The translations under genes and the position numbers were made by a program. A DNA stretch of 64,000 bases from the NCBI GenBank assembly GCA_963771735.1, contig CAVYUN010000002.1, forward strand, positions 1 to 64,000. Direction: 5' to 3'. The notes beneath the pieces were generated by a model. That model did no database searches. It was not told the DNA's origin and was given only the letters and a program-made list of their open reading frames with translations. The DNA comes from 66-474 sp963771735 (GTDB lineage Bacteria > Pseudomonadota > Gammaproteobacteria > Xanthomonadales > Rhodanobacteraceae). Shown here in pieces: positions 22,244 through 30,520 of the stretch. The stretch's first letter is position 1. Each line of letters starts with the position of its first letter.

Positions 22244-22267
22244 GATTCGAGTCCTTTCCTGGCACCA
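22244..22267 (+). other. Possible attR: 3' end of a tRNA
   Basis: GATTCGAGTCCTTTCCTGGCACCA resembles the T-loop (TTCGAGT), acceptor strand and CCA of a tRNA. No matching 5' half is present upstream, and spacing from T-loop to CCA is one base shorter than canonical. A terminator follows 14 bp later, as expected behind a tRNA. This is the pattern left at the far end of an island inserted into a tRNA 3' end; the full tRNA would lie left of the window. Identity of the tRNA is not determined. Confidence 0.4.
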
Positions 22268-22281
22268 GGTCATCCAGCAAA

Positions 22282-22304
22282 ACCCGCGCACTGCGCGGGT
22301 TTTT
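22282..22304. terminator. Rho-independent terminator
   Basis: ACCCGCGCACTGCGCGGGT (22282-22300) forms a 7-8 bp GC stem followed by a T run on the + strand; on the minus strand it is preceded by AAAA, so it also gives TTTT for transcripts leaving czcA. It probably ends the efflux operon and the tRNA-like unit. Confidence 0.75.
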
Positions 22305-22315
22305 GTTGCGCGGGC

Positions 22316-25300
22316 CTACACCTGCAGGCGATCACCGTCGCGCGCGACCAGCTTGTACAGCGCCGGCATCAGGAAGATGCCGATCGCGAGCCGCGAAATC
22401 ATGCCGGCCACGATCACCAGCGCGAACGGACGCTGCGAGTCGGTGCCGACGCCGTGCGCGATCGCGGCCGGCAGCAGGCCCAGTGCGGCGACCAGCGCGG
22501 TCATCAGGATCGGCCTCAGGCGCAGCACCGCCGCTTCGTGCGCCGCCTGCAACTTGTCCATGCCGCCCAGGCGCAGCTCGTTCGCGCAGGAAATGTAGAC
22601 CACGCCGGTCAGTACCGACACGCCGAACAGCACGATGAAGCCGATGCCGGACGACACCGAGAATGGCGTGCCGGTGACCCACATCGCGAACACCGCACCG
22701 AACGGCGCCGACAGCAGCACGCCGATCACCGTGATCAGCGGGAACTTGAAGTTGTCGTACAGCACGAACAGCAGCCCGAAGATCACCACGATCGTGAGCG
22801 GCAGGATCACCCGCATCTGCGCGCGCGAGGCGGTGTATTCCTTGTACTCGCCGCCCCATTCCAGGCGATAACCCTGCGGCAGCTTGACGTCGTGCGCGAC
22901 CTGCGCGATCGCGTCGTTCACGGCGCTGGCCAGGTCGCGGCCCTGCACCGAGAACTGCACGCCGATGTAGCGCGAATCGTTCTCGCGATAGATGAAGGAC
23001 GCACCGTTCTCGACCTTGATGTCGGCCAGCTCCTTCAACGGAATTTCCTGGCCGCCCGGCGTCGCCACCGGAATGTCGCCGATCTCGGTCGGGTTGTCGC
23101 GGAAACGTTTTTGCAGGCGCACGATCAGGTCGAACTGCTTGTCGCCCTGCACCACCTGGGTGGCGACGTCGCCGCCGATCGCGGCGTTGATCAGGCCGTT
23201 GATGTCATCGACGTTCAGGCCCAGTCGCGCGATCCTGGCGCGGTCGATGTCGATCGCGAGGTTGGGCTGGCCAAGCTCGTGCACCAGGGTGATGTCGGTG
23301 ATGCCGCGCACCTTCTCCATCACCGCCTTGATCGCCTTGCCTTCCTTCTGCAGCACCCGCAGGCTCGGCCCGTACAGCTTCACCGCCAGTGCGCTCTTCA
23401 GGCCCGTTTCGGCCTCGTCCACCGCGTCTTCGGCCGGCTGGGTGTAGTTGAACTGGATGCCGGGGAATTTCTGCAGCTTGGTGTTGATCGCGTCGATCAG
23501 CGCCTGCTTGCTGCGGTATTTGCCCTTCCATTCGGAATAAGGTTTCAGGCCGACGAAGAATTCGTCGTTGAAGAACCCGGTGGAATCGGTGCCGTCATCG
23601 GGACGGCCGAGTTCCGAGGTCACCGTGGTGACGTCCGGGAACGACATCAGCACCTTGCGGATTTCCGGCGAGATTTGCGATGCCTTCTCGAACGAGATCG
23701 TGTACGGCATGGTCGCGCGCACCCACAGCGCGCCCTCGTCGAGGCTGGGCATGAATTCCGCGCCGATGCCCTGCATCATCAGGAACGCCAGTCCCAGCAA
23801 CAGCGCCGAGGCCGCGGTGACCCGCCACGGCATGCCTTGCGCGCGTTCCAGGTTACGCACGTACCACGCCTTGAATTTCTCGTAGATCGCGTTGCGGCGT
23901 TCACGCACGCCCTTGCGCATGAAGATGCCGCACAACACCGGCAGCAGGGTCAGCGTCACCACCAGCGAGCCGATCAGCGCGAAGATCATGGTGTCGGCCA
24001 TCGGCTTGAACAGCGTGCCGGACGGCCCGGTCAGGAAATAGATCGGCAGGAAGCTGGCGACGATCACCGCGACCGCATACACCAGCGGCCGGTCGATTTC
24101 GGCGGCGGCCGACAGGATCACCTCGCCGATCTTGTAGTCGGTGCCGCGCCGCAAGGCGAGTTCGCGGAAGATGTTCTCGACCATGAAGATCGCGCCATCC
24201 ACCAGGATGCCGAAATCCACCGCGCCGATCGACAGCAGGTTGGCCGAGGCGTTCTTGAGGTCCAGGCACAGGAACGCGAACAGCAACGCCAGCGGGATCG
24301 TGACGGCCACGATCAGCCCCGCGCGCAGGTCGTACAGGAAGAACACCAGCACCACCACCACCAGCACCAACCCGATCGTGAGGTTGTGCATCACCACGCC
24401 CTTGGTCTGGTCGATCAGCGTGGTCAGGTCGTAGAACGGATGGATCTTGACGTCCTTGGGCAGGATCGTGTCGTTGAGCTCCTTGGTCTTGGCCTCGACG
24501 CGTTTCAGCACGTCCTCGGTCTTGCTGCCGGTCAACGCCAGGATCACGCCCTCGACGGCGTCGTTCTGGTTCATGTAGCCGAATTCGCCGAGGCGCGGCG
24601 CGATGCCGATCTTCACCCTGGCGACGTCCTTCACCAGCACCGGCGTGCCGTCGTGCATCGCCAGCACGATGTTGCCGATGTCCTCCGGCGTCTTGATGCG
24701 GCCGAGACCGCGCACGTAGAAGAACTGTCCGCCCTGCTGGTAGAAGCCGCCGCCGGCGTTGCTGTTGTTGGCGGACAGCGAAGACTCGACCTGCGAAACG
24801 CTCAAGCCCAGCGCGGCGATCTTCACCGGATTCAGCAACACCTGGTACTGCATGGTGCCGCCGCCGAAACCCGAATCGTCGGCAACGCCCGGCACCGAGC
24901 GGTACTGCGGCGCGATCACCCAGTCGTCCAGCGTCTTGAGTTCCATCGGCGAGCGATCGGAACTCTGCAGCACATAGCGGTACACCAGCCCCGAGGGCGG
25001 CGACATCGGCGAGATCGACGGCGACACGCCGTCCGGCAGCGTGATGCCGGGCAGCCGGTTGTACACGCGCTGGCGCGCGAAGTACTGGCCGGTGCCATCG
25101 GTAAACGTCAGCGTGACGTCCGACAGGCCGTACAGCGAAATCGAACGCTTGGTGACCAGGCCCGGGATCGCGTTCATGCCGAGTTCCATCGGCACGGTGA
25201 TCTGCTGTTCGACCTCTTCCGCCGAATGGCCGGGCCACTGCGCGATGACCTCCACCATCGGCGGCGACAGGTTCGGGTACGCATCCATCGGCAGCACTTT

Positions 25301-25438
25301 CCAGGCCCACACGCCGGCCGCCGCCAGGGCCAGCGAAAGCAGCACGATCAGCAGGCGCTGCTCCAGCGCGAACGCGACGATGCGGTTGATCAGCGACGCC
25401 TTGCGCGGCGCCTCGCCTTGTGGAAGCTGCGCGCTCAT
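22316..25438 (-). CDS. czcA: Heavy-metal efflux RND transporter, CzcA/CusA family
   Basis: A 1,040-residue inner-membrane proton-driven pump. The heavy-metal (HME) subclass signature on TM4 is intact: 'VDFGILVDGAIFMVEN' holds the two Asp and the Glu used in proton relay, which drug-type RND pumps lack. Other landmarks are N-terminal 'LINRIVAFALEQRLLIVLLS' (TM1), 'AWKVLPMDAYPNLSPPMVEV', 'GFFNDEFFVGLKP' and C-terminal 'LRLRPILMTALVAALGLLPA'. The metal cannot be deduced with certainty; Co/Zn/Cd or Cu/Ag are the family choices. The ATG overlaps the stop of the adaptor gene (25435-25438). The gene is undamaged over 3.1 kb although rich in GCGC. Confidence 0.92.
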   Translation of the reverse strand: MSAQLPQGEAPRKASLINRIVAFALEQRLLIVLLSLALAAAGVWAWKVLPMDAYPNLSPPMVEVIAQWPGHSAEEVEQQITVPMELGMNAIPGLVTKRSISLYGLSDVTLTFTDGTGQYFARQRVYNRLPGITLPDGVSPSISPMSPPSGLVYRYVLQSSDRSPMELKTLDDWVIAPQYRSVPGVADDSGFGGGTMQYQVLLNPVKIAALGLSVSQVESSLSANNSNAGGGFYQQGGQFFYVRGLGRIKTPEDIGNIVLAMHDGTPVLVKDVARVKIGIAPRLGEFGYMNQNDAVEGVILALTGSKTEDVLKRVEAKTKELNDTILPKDVKIHPFYDLTTLIDQTKGVVMHNLTIGLVLVVVVLVFFLYDLRAGLIVAVTIPLALLFAFLCLDLKNASANLLSIGAVDFGILVDGAIFMVENIFRELALRRGTDYKIGEVILSAAAEIDRPLVYAVAVIVASFLPIYFLTGPSGTLFKPMADTMIFALIGSLVVTLTLLPVLCGIFMRKGVRERRNAIYEKFKAWYVRNLERAQGMPWRVTAASALLLGLAFLMMQGIGAEFMPSLDEGALWVRATMPYTISFEKASQISPEIRKVLMSFPDVTTVTSELGRPDDGTDSTGFFNDEFFVGLKPYSEWKGKYRSKQALIDAINTKLQKFPGIQFNYTQPAEDAVDEAETGLKSALAVKLYGPSLRVLQKEGKAIKAVMEKVRGITDITLVHELGQPNLAIDIDRARIARLGLNVDDINGLINAAIGGDVATQVVQGDKQFDLIVRLQKRFRDNPTEIGDIPVATPGGQEIPLKELADIKVENGASFIYRENDSRYIGVQFSVQGRDLASAVNDAIAQVAHDVKLPQGYRLEWGGEYKEYTASRAQMRVILPLTIVVIFGLLFVLYDNFKFPLITVIGVLLSAPFGAVFAMWVTGTPFSVSSGIGFIVLFGVSVLTGVVYISCANELRLGGMDKLQAAHEAAVLRLRPILMTALVAALGLLPAAIAHGVGTDSQRPFALVIVAGMISRLAIGIFLMPALYKLVARDGDRLQV

Positions 25439-26598
25439 TGGCTCTGGATGAATTGCAGGAAGATGCTGCCGTCCACCACCACCTTGTCGCCGGGGTGGAG
25501 TCCTTCGGGGATCACGTAGCGGTCGCCCACGCGCGTGCCGAGCGAAACGGAGCGCCGCGCGTAGCTGCCGTCGGACTCGACCACGTACACGAACGGCAAG
25601 TCCTCGTCATCGCGCAAAACCGCGGAAACCGGAACCAGCAGACCCTTGCGCGCATCGTGCGATCGCAGGTTCACCGTCACGTACATCTGCTTCTTGAGCA
25701 GGCCATCCGGATTGTCCACGCGGACGCGTGCATTGACCGAACGCGTGTCGGGGTCGACCACCGCGCCGACATTGGTCACGGTACCGGCGATCGGCTTGCC
25801 GCCGTCTCCGGTATCGATCGTGGCGGCGTCGCCATCCTGCACGCGCGTCGAGTCGTCACCGAACACATGGGTCATCACCCACATCCGCGAGGTATCGGCG
25901 ATGGTGAAACACGGCGAGGTACCGGCGGCAAGCGTCTGTCCGGGGGCGATCGACTTCTCCACCACGGTTCCCGCGATCGGCGCACGGATCACGCCCTGCC
26001 CGCCGGACAGCATCTTGCCGGCGCGGACGTCGGCGATCATCCTGGTGTCCATGTGCAGCGCGACCAGCGCCTGCAGCGCCGCGGCCCGATCGGCGTCGGC
26101 GCTGGCGGCATCGGCCTGCGCCTGCGCGTTCTCGCGTTCCGAAATCGCCTGGTGCGCGAACAGATCACGATCGTTGGATGCCACCGCATCGGCCGCCTGC
26201 GCCGCCAGTACCGCCTTGCGATAGGCGCCGGCCGCCGCGGCGAAATCGGGCGACGCGACTTCCGCCAGGGCCTGCCCTTTCCCGACCTTGGCACCGAGCG
26301 TCACCAGGACCTTGGTCACCGCGCCGGAAAACGGCGCGAGGATGTCGGTGGCACGATTGCGATCGAAATCGACGATGCCCGTGGTGGTGATCGTGGTGCG
26401 GTACTGCGCGGGTTCCACCGTGTCGATGTGGATGCTTTTCTGCTGCGCCTTCGTCAACGTGACGTTGTGCGGCGTGGTGGACGACTGTTGCTGCGGCGAC
26501 TTGCCCGAGCAACCGGCAAGCGACGCGAAGACCAGCAACGCCATCGCCAGCGTTGCAACACGCGGCACGGCGGGCATTCGACCGTGGTATCGATTCAT
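25435..26598 (-). CDS. czcB: RND efflux periplasmic adaptor subunit (CzcB-like lipoprotein)
   Basis: A 387-residue membrane fusion protein. The start at 26598 gives 'MNRYHGRMPAVPRVATLAMA' and a lipobox 'LLVFASLAGCSGK', so it is probably a lipoprotein; the longer ORF upstream belongs to other genes. Family blocks are 'TGIVDFDRNRATDILAPFSG', 'KVGKGQALAEVASPDFAAAA', a coiled-coil hairpin 'ISERENAQAQADAASADADR', and 'GVIRAPIAGTVVEKSIAPGQ'. It links the inner-membrane pump to the outer-membrane channel. It overlaps czcA by ATGA and follows the outer-membrane gene after 5 bp, so czcCBA is one operon. Confidence 0.9.
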   Translation of the reverse strand: MNRYHGRMPAVPRVATLAMALLVFASLAGCSGKSPQQQSSTTPHNVTLTKAQQKSIHIDTVEPAQYRTTITTTGIVDFDRNRATDILAPFSGAVTKVLVTLGAKVGKGQALAEVASPDFAAAAGAYRKAVLAAQAADAVASNDRDLFAHQAISERENAQAQADAASADADRAAALQALVALHMDTRMIADVRAGKMLSGGQGVIRAPIAGTVVEKSIAPGQTLAAGTSPCFTIADTSRMWVMTHVFGDDSTRVQDGDAATIDTGDGGKPIAGTVTNVGAVVDPDTRSVNARVRVDNPDGLLKKQMYVTVNLRSHDARKGLLVPVSAVLRDDEDLPFVYVVESDGSYARRSVSLGTRVGDRYVIPEGLHPGDKVVVDGSIFLQFIQSQ

Positions 26599-26603
26599 CG
26601 TGA

Positions 26604-28081
26604 TCACTGCCTTGCAAGATTCTTGTGGTGCCACCAGCCGCCGCCGAGCGCCTGGTACAGCGCCGCGGTGTCGGCGAAACGATCGGCCTGGGCCTGTACC
26701 AGCGCGATGCGCGCCTGCTGGTACGCCTGCTCGGCCGACAGCAGTTCGAAGCTGCCGATGTAGCCGTGCTTGAGTTGCAGCTGCGAGAGATCCAGCGTGG
26801 TCTGCGCGGCCCGCTCCGCGGTCGCAGCGGACTGCAGCGCGCTGGCATCCTGCTGCAGCGCGACCAGCGTGTCGGCGACGTTCTGGAAAGCGGTCAGGAC
26901 GGCGCCTCGATATTGCTCGGCCGCTTCGACGTAGGCGGCCTTGGCGGCGCGCTCCTGGTGCATCAGCTGGCCGCCTTGGAAGATCGGCGCGGTCAGCGAT
27001 GCGGCGATGCCCCAGAAACCGGTGCCCGACGTGAACACTTTCGAGATCGCGAGCGCAGTGCTGCCGGCATCCGCGCTCAGCGTGATGCTGGGCAGGCGTT
27101 GGGCGGCGGCGATGCCGATCGCGGCACTGGCCGCGTGCAGGTTCGCGCGCGCCTGCCGTACGTCCGGCCGTTGCGCGACCAGCTTCGAGGGCAGGCTCAC
27201 CGGAAGGCTTGCGGGAAGATGCAGGTCGGCAAGCGTGAAGGATCCAGCCGGCACCTGATCCGGAAATGCTCCGACCAGCACGGCCAGTGCGTGTCGCGTC
27301 GCGGCCAGTTGCTTCACCAGTGCCGGCAACCCCGCTTCGGTCTGCGCGAGCTGCGACTGCTGCGCGGCCACGTCCAGCTTGCTGGCGTCGCCCTTGTCGA
27401 ACCGCAGCCGCAGGATCGCGAAGCTCTTCTTTTCCAGCGCGACCAGCTCCCGCGTCGCCCGCACCTGCTCGCGCAATGACGCTTCCTGCACCGCGCGTCA
27501 CCACCACGTTGGTGGTGAGCGTGTTCCATGTGGCGATCATCTGGAAGCGCGCGGCCTGCGCCTGCGCCTGCAACGATTCCACCGAACGCCGGTTCTCGCC
27601 GAACAGATCCGGCGTGTAGCTGATCGCTGAGTTGCGGCGTGTACAGGTCGTAGCGGTACTCCTGCGGTACCACGGGGTAATTCGGTGTGGGCGCAAGCGT
27701 GATCGGCGCACTCTGGTGGCTGGCATCGAGCCCGGCCGAGACACTCGGGAAGAACGCGCCACGCTGGGCCAGCACGTCCTCGTGGGCGACGCGCAGCGCA
27801 GCCTGCGCTGCTTTCAGGTCATGGTTGTTTTTCAGCGCCTGAGTGACCAGCGCGTTCAACGGTTGCGAATGAAACAGCGTCCACCAGTCACCGGCGATGT
27901 CCCCGCCCGGCGCGAAGCTTTGCGCGCCGCCACCCGCGACGCCGGGCGTGGCTGCGGGATTCGCGAGGGAATGCCCGGTGTAACCCGTGACCTCGGGCGC
28001 CGCCGGCGGCTTGAAGTCGGGGCCGGCCGCGCAGCCCGCCAATGCGAACACCAACGCCGCAACCGGGACGGCACGCCGCAT
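26604..28081 (-). pseudogene. czcC: RND efflux outer-membrane channel, NodT/CzcC type (two frameshifts)
   Basis: An outer-membrane factor lipoprotein: 'MRRAVPVAALVFALAGCAAG' has a clear lipobox, then 'DWWTLFHSQPLNALVTQALK' and 'LRVAHEDVLAQRGAFFPSVS'. The first frame runs to ~27630, a second carries 'AISYTPDLFGENRRSVESLQ' to ~27500, and the third gives the C-terminal half ('RFDKGDASKLDVAAQQSQLA', 'QRPDVRQARANLHAASAAIG'). Both breaks are repaired by restoring GC at GCGC: 'CTCAGCGATC' to CTCAGCGCGATC, and 'ACGCGCGGTG' to ACGCGCGCGGTG. With the repair it is a normal ~490-residue channel. The pump and adaptor downstream are intact, which favours an artefact here over true loss. Confidence 0.82.
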
Positions 28082-28331
28082 GGCCACCGAAAACTGCGAT
28101 TCGACACCCATCGACAAACGGCTCTCTTGCAGGCGGGCCAGCCGTAACCGGTCCGAAGGGTCCATTACTGGGAGCCCGCGCCCGCGTGTTGCGGGACCCG
28201 GGCGGTGAAGGAATGCAATGTTATATCGTTACCTTAGCAACACAGCCGAGTCAGCGTCAAATCTGGAATCGGGATCCGTCGTGGCCGCGCCGCGCCCCTC
28301 CCGCCGGGCACGGCGCGACCACGATCCGGGA

Positions 28332-30518
28332 TCAATGCGCCGCCGGCGATCCGTCCTGTTGCGATGGCGCCTGCCTGACACCGAGGTTCCAGGCCTCGAA
28401 CGCCCACACGTCGGCGTCCTGCTGGATCAGCTTGTCGGTCGGCATGTAGATGTGGCTGGTACTGCCGGTGGTGCGCAGCAGGATCGGGTTGGCGCAGCCC
28501 TGCGCCTGCTGCATCTTCGCGGCGAACTTGAACTCGTGGCTGGGCACCACGCGGTCGTCGTCCCACGAAGTCGTGATCAGGGTCGGCGGATAGCAGGTGC
28601 CCGCGTGGATGTTGTGCAGCGGCGAATACTTGATCAGCCACTGGAACGCCTGCTTGTCGTCGGCGCTGCCGTACTCGGGCACCCAGAACGAACCGCCCGA
28701 GAATTTCTGGTAGCGCAGCATGTCCAGCACGCCGTGGCCGATGTAGGCCGCGCCGAACAGGTGCGGGTGCTCGGTGATCGACGCACCGGTCAGCAGGCCG
28801 CCGTTGGAATAACCCTGGATGCCGATGTGCCTGGACGAGGTGTAGCCCTGCTTGATCAGGTACTTCGCGGCCCAGGCGAAATCGTCGAACACGTTCTGCT
28901 TCTTGCCCAGCATGCCGGCGTGGTGCCAGGCCTCGCCGTACACGCCGCCGCCACGCAGGTTGGGCACCGCATACACGCCACCCATCTCCAGCCATACCGG
29001 CAGGATCGGGTTGAAGCTCGGCGTGATGGTGATGTCGAAACCACCGTAGCCGTACAGCACGGTCGGGTGGCTGCCGTCGAGCTTGATGCCCTTCCTGGCG
29101 ACGATGAACATCGGCACCTTGGTACCGTCCTTCGAGGTGTAGAACACCTGCCTGGTCTGGTACGCGGACGGGTCGAACTTGACGTCGGGCTTGAACGACA
29201 CCGTGGTCTTGTCGGTGGCGACGTCGTAGCGGTAGATCGTGGTCGGATACAGGTACGAGGTGAACGCGTAATACACCGTCGACGAATCGTCGCGCGCGGA
29301 AATGCCGCCCACGGTGCCGATCGTCGGCAACGCCAGCGTATGCAGCAGCTTGCCGCCGGTGTCGAACAAGTCGAGCTTGCTCTTGGCGACGTCCTGGTAA
29401 TCGGCAAGGATGTCGCCGTCCGCCATCGACGCGCCCGACAACACGCCCGCGGCCTGCGGCACCACGGTGCGCCAGTGCGCGGGAGCGGGATCGTCGAACT
29501 TCACCGCGATGATCCGGCCGCGCGGCGCACCCTGGGTGGTCTGCACGTACAGGGTGTCGCCCTTGTGCCCGATCGGCGAATACGAGGCGTCGTTCTTCGT
29601 GAACAGCGGCTTGATCTTCGCGGCCAGGTCGGGCTTGTCGGGATTGCCGAGATCCGCGTAGTACAGCTCGTTCTTGCTGATCGCATTGTTCTGCAAATAG
29701 ACGTACAGATAACGGCCATCCTCACCCACGCTGCCGCCGAGGAAGGCGTGCGGCAGGTCGGGCCGCGCGTAGACCAGCTTGTCTTGCGACTGCGGGGTGC
29801 CGAGCTTGTGGTAATACAGCTTCTGGTTGACCACCGCCTGGCTGATCGCCTTCTCGCCGCTGGGCGGCTGGGGGTAGCGCGAGTAGAAGAAACCCTTGCC
29901 GTCGTGGGTCCAGGAAATGCCGGAGAACTTCACCCAGCGCACTTCGTCGGACGTCGGTTTGCCGGTGGCGACGTCCAGCACGTGGATCGTCTGCCAGTCC
30001 GCACCGCCGTTGGACAGCGCATAGGCCATGTATTTGCCATCCGGCGACGGCGCGGTGCCGGCCAGCGCGATCGATCCGTCCGGCGACAGCTTGTTGGGAT
30101 CCATCAGCACGCGCGGCTTGGCGGTCGGCGAATCCTGCACGTACACCACGCTCTGGTTCTGCAGCCCGGAGTTCCTGCCGAAGAACAGCATGCCGTTCTT
30201 GAGCTGGCGTGGCGTGCCTTCTTTCGCGTAATTCCACAGCTCGGTCAGGCGGTGGTTGATCCAGCCGCGCACCGGGATCTTCGACAGGTAATCGTCGGTG
30301 AGCTTGTTCTCGGCGTCCACCCACTTGTGCAGGTCGGGACTGGTCAGGTTATCCATCCACTGGTACGGCGCCGCCACCTTGGTGCCGAAATAGTTGTCGA
30401 CGGTTTTGTCCTGGTGCGCCACCGGGTAATCGGGCTTCTGCGCCGGGGCCTGCGCCAGCGCCGCCGCGGACAACGCCGCGAGCACCGCGGCGGACAACAG
30501 ACGAATCGTGGTTTGCAT
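28332..30518 (-). CDS. Prolyl oligopeptidase family serine peptidase (S9A), secreted
   Basis: A 728-residue S9A peptidase that cleaves short peptides after proline. The signal peptide 'MQTTIRLLSAAVLAALSAAA' ends near 'ALAQA'. The N-terminal region 'YFGTKVAAPYQWMDNLTSPD' precedes a seven-bladed propeller. The C-terminal hydrolase has 'GIQGYSNGGLLTGASI' (nucleophile Ser), 'TTSWDDDRVVPSHEFKF' (Asp) and 'GSTSHIYMP' (His). The start at 30518 lies 2 bp after the stop of the upstream DPP IV-like gene, so the two are one operon. Location is periplasmic or extracellular by signal peptide. The usual role is peptide nutrition. Confidence 0.92.
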   Translation of the reverse strand: MQTTIRLLSAAVLAALSAAALAQAPAQKPDYPVAHQDKTVDNYFGTKVAAPYQWMDNLTSPDLHKWVDAENKLTDDYLSKIPVRGWINHRLTELWNYAKEGTPRQLKNGMLFFGRNSGLQNQSVVYVQDSPTAKPRVLMDPNKLSPDGSIALAGTAPSPDGKYMAYALSNGGADWQTIHVLDVATGKPTSDEVRWVKFSGISWTHDGKGFFYSRYPQPPSGEKAISQAVVNQKLYYHKLGTPQSQDKLVYARPDLPHAFLGGSVGEDGRYLYVYLQNNAISKNELYYADLGNPDKPDLAAKIKPLFTKNDASYSPIGHKGDTLYVQTTQGAPRGRIIAVKFDDPAPAHWRTVVPQAAGVLSGASMADGDILADYQDVAKSKLDLFDTGGKLLHTLALPTIGTVGGISARDDSSTVYYAFTSYLYPTTIYRYDVATDKTTVSFKPDVKFDPSAYQTRQVFYTSKDGTKVPMFIVARKGIKLDGSHPTVLYGYGGFDITITPSFNPILPVWLEMGGVYAVPNLRGGGVYGEAWHHAGMLGKKQNVFDDFAWAAKYLIKQGYTSSRHIGIQGYSNGGLLTGASITEHPHLFGAAYIGHGVLDMLRYQKFSGGSFWVPEYGSADDKQAFQWLIKYSPLHNIHAGTCYPPTLITTSWDDDRVVPSHEFKFAAKMQQAQGCANPILLRTTGSTSHIYMPTDKLIQQDADVWAFEAWNLGVRQAPSQQDGSPAAH

Positions 30519-30520
30519 GG

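Noticed and set aside
22160..22270. A complete tRNA gene at the island boundary
   Set aside because: Only the T-loop to CCA portion is present; no acceptor 5' strand, D arm or anticodon arm can be folded from the bases upstream.
22220..25519. Very long + strand ORF (over 1,000 codons) opposite czcA
   Set aside because: It is the antisense shadow of a GC-rich gene: Arg/His/Gln-rich, low complexity, no domain, while the minus strand encodes a full RND pump.
25435..27762. A single 775-codon minus-strand ORF spanning czcB and part of czcC
   Set aside because: The N-terminal half is out-of-frame czcC sequence; the adaptor has its own signal peptide and start at 26598.
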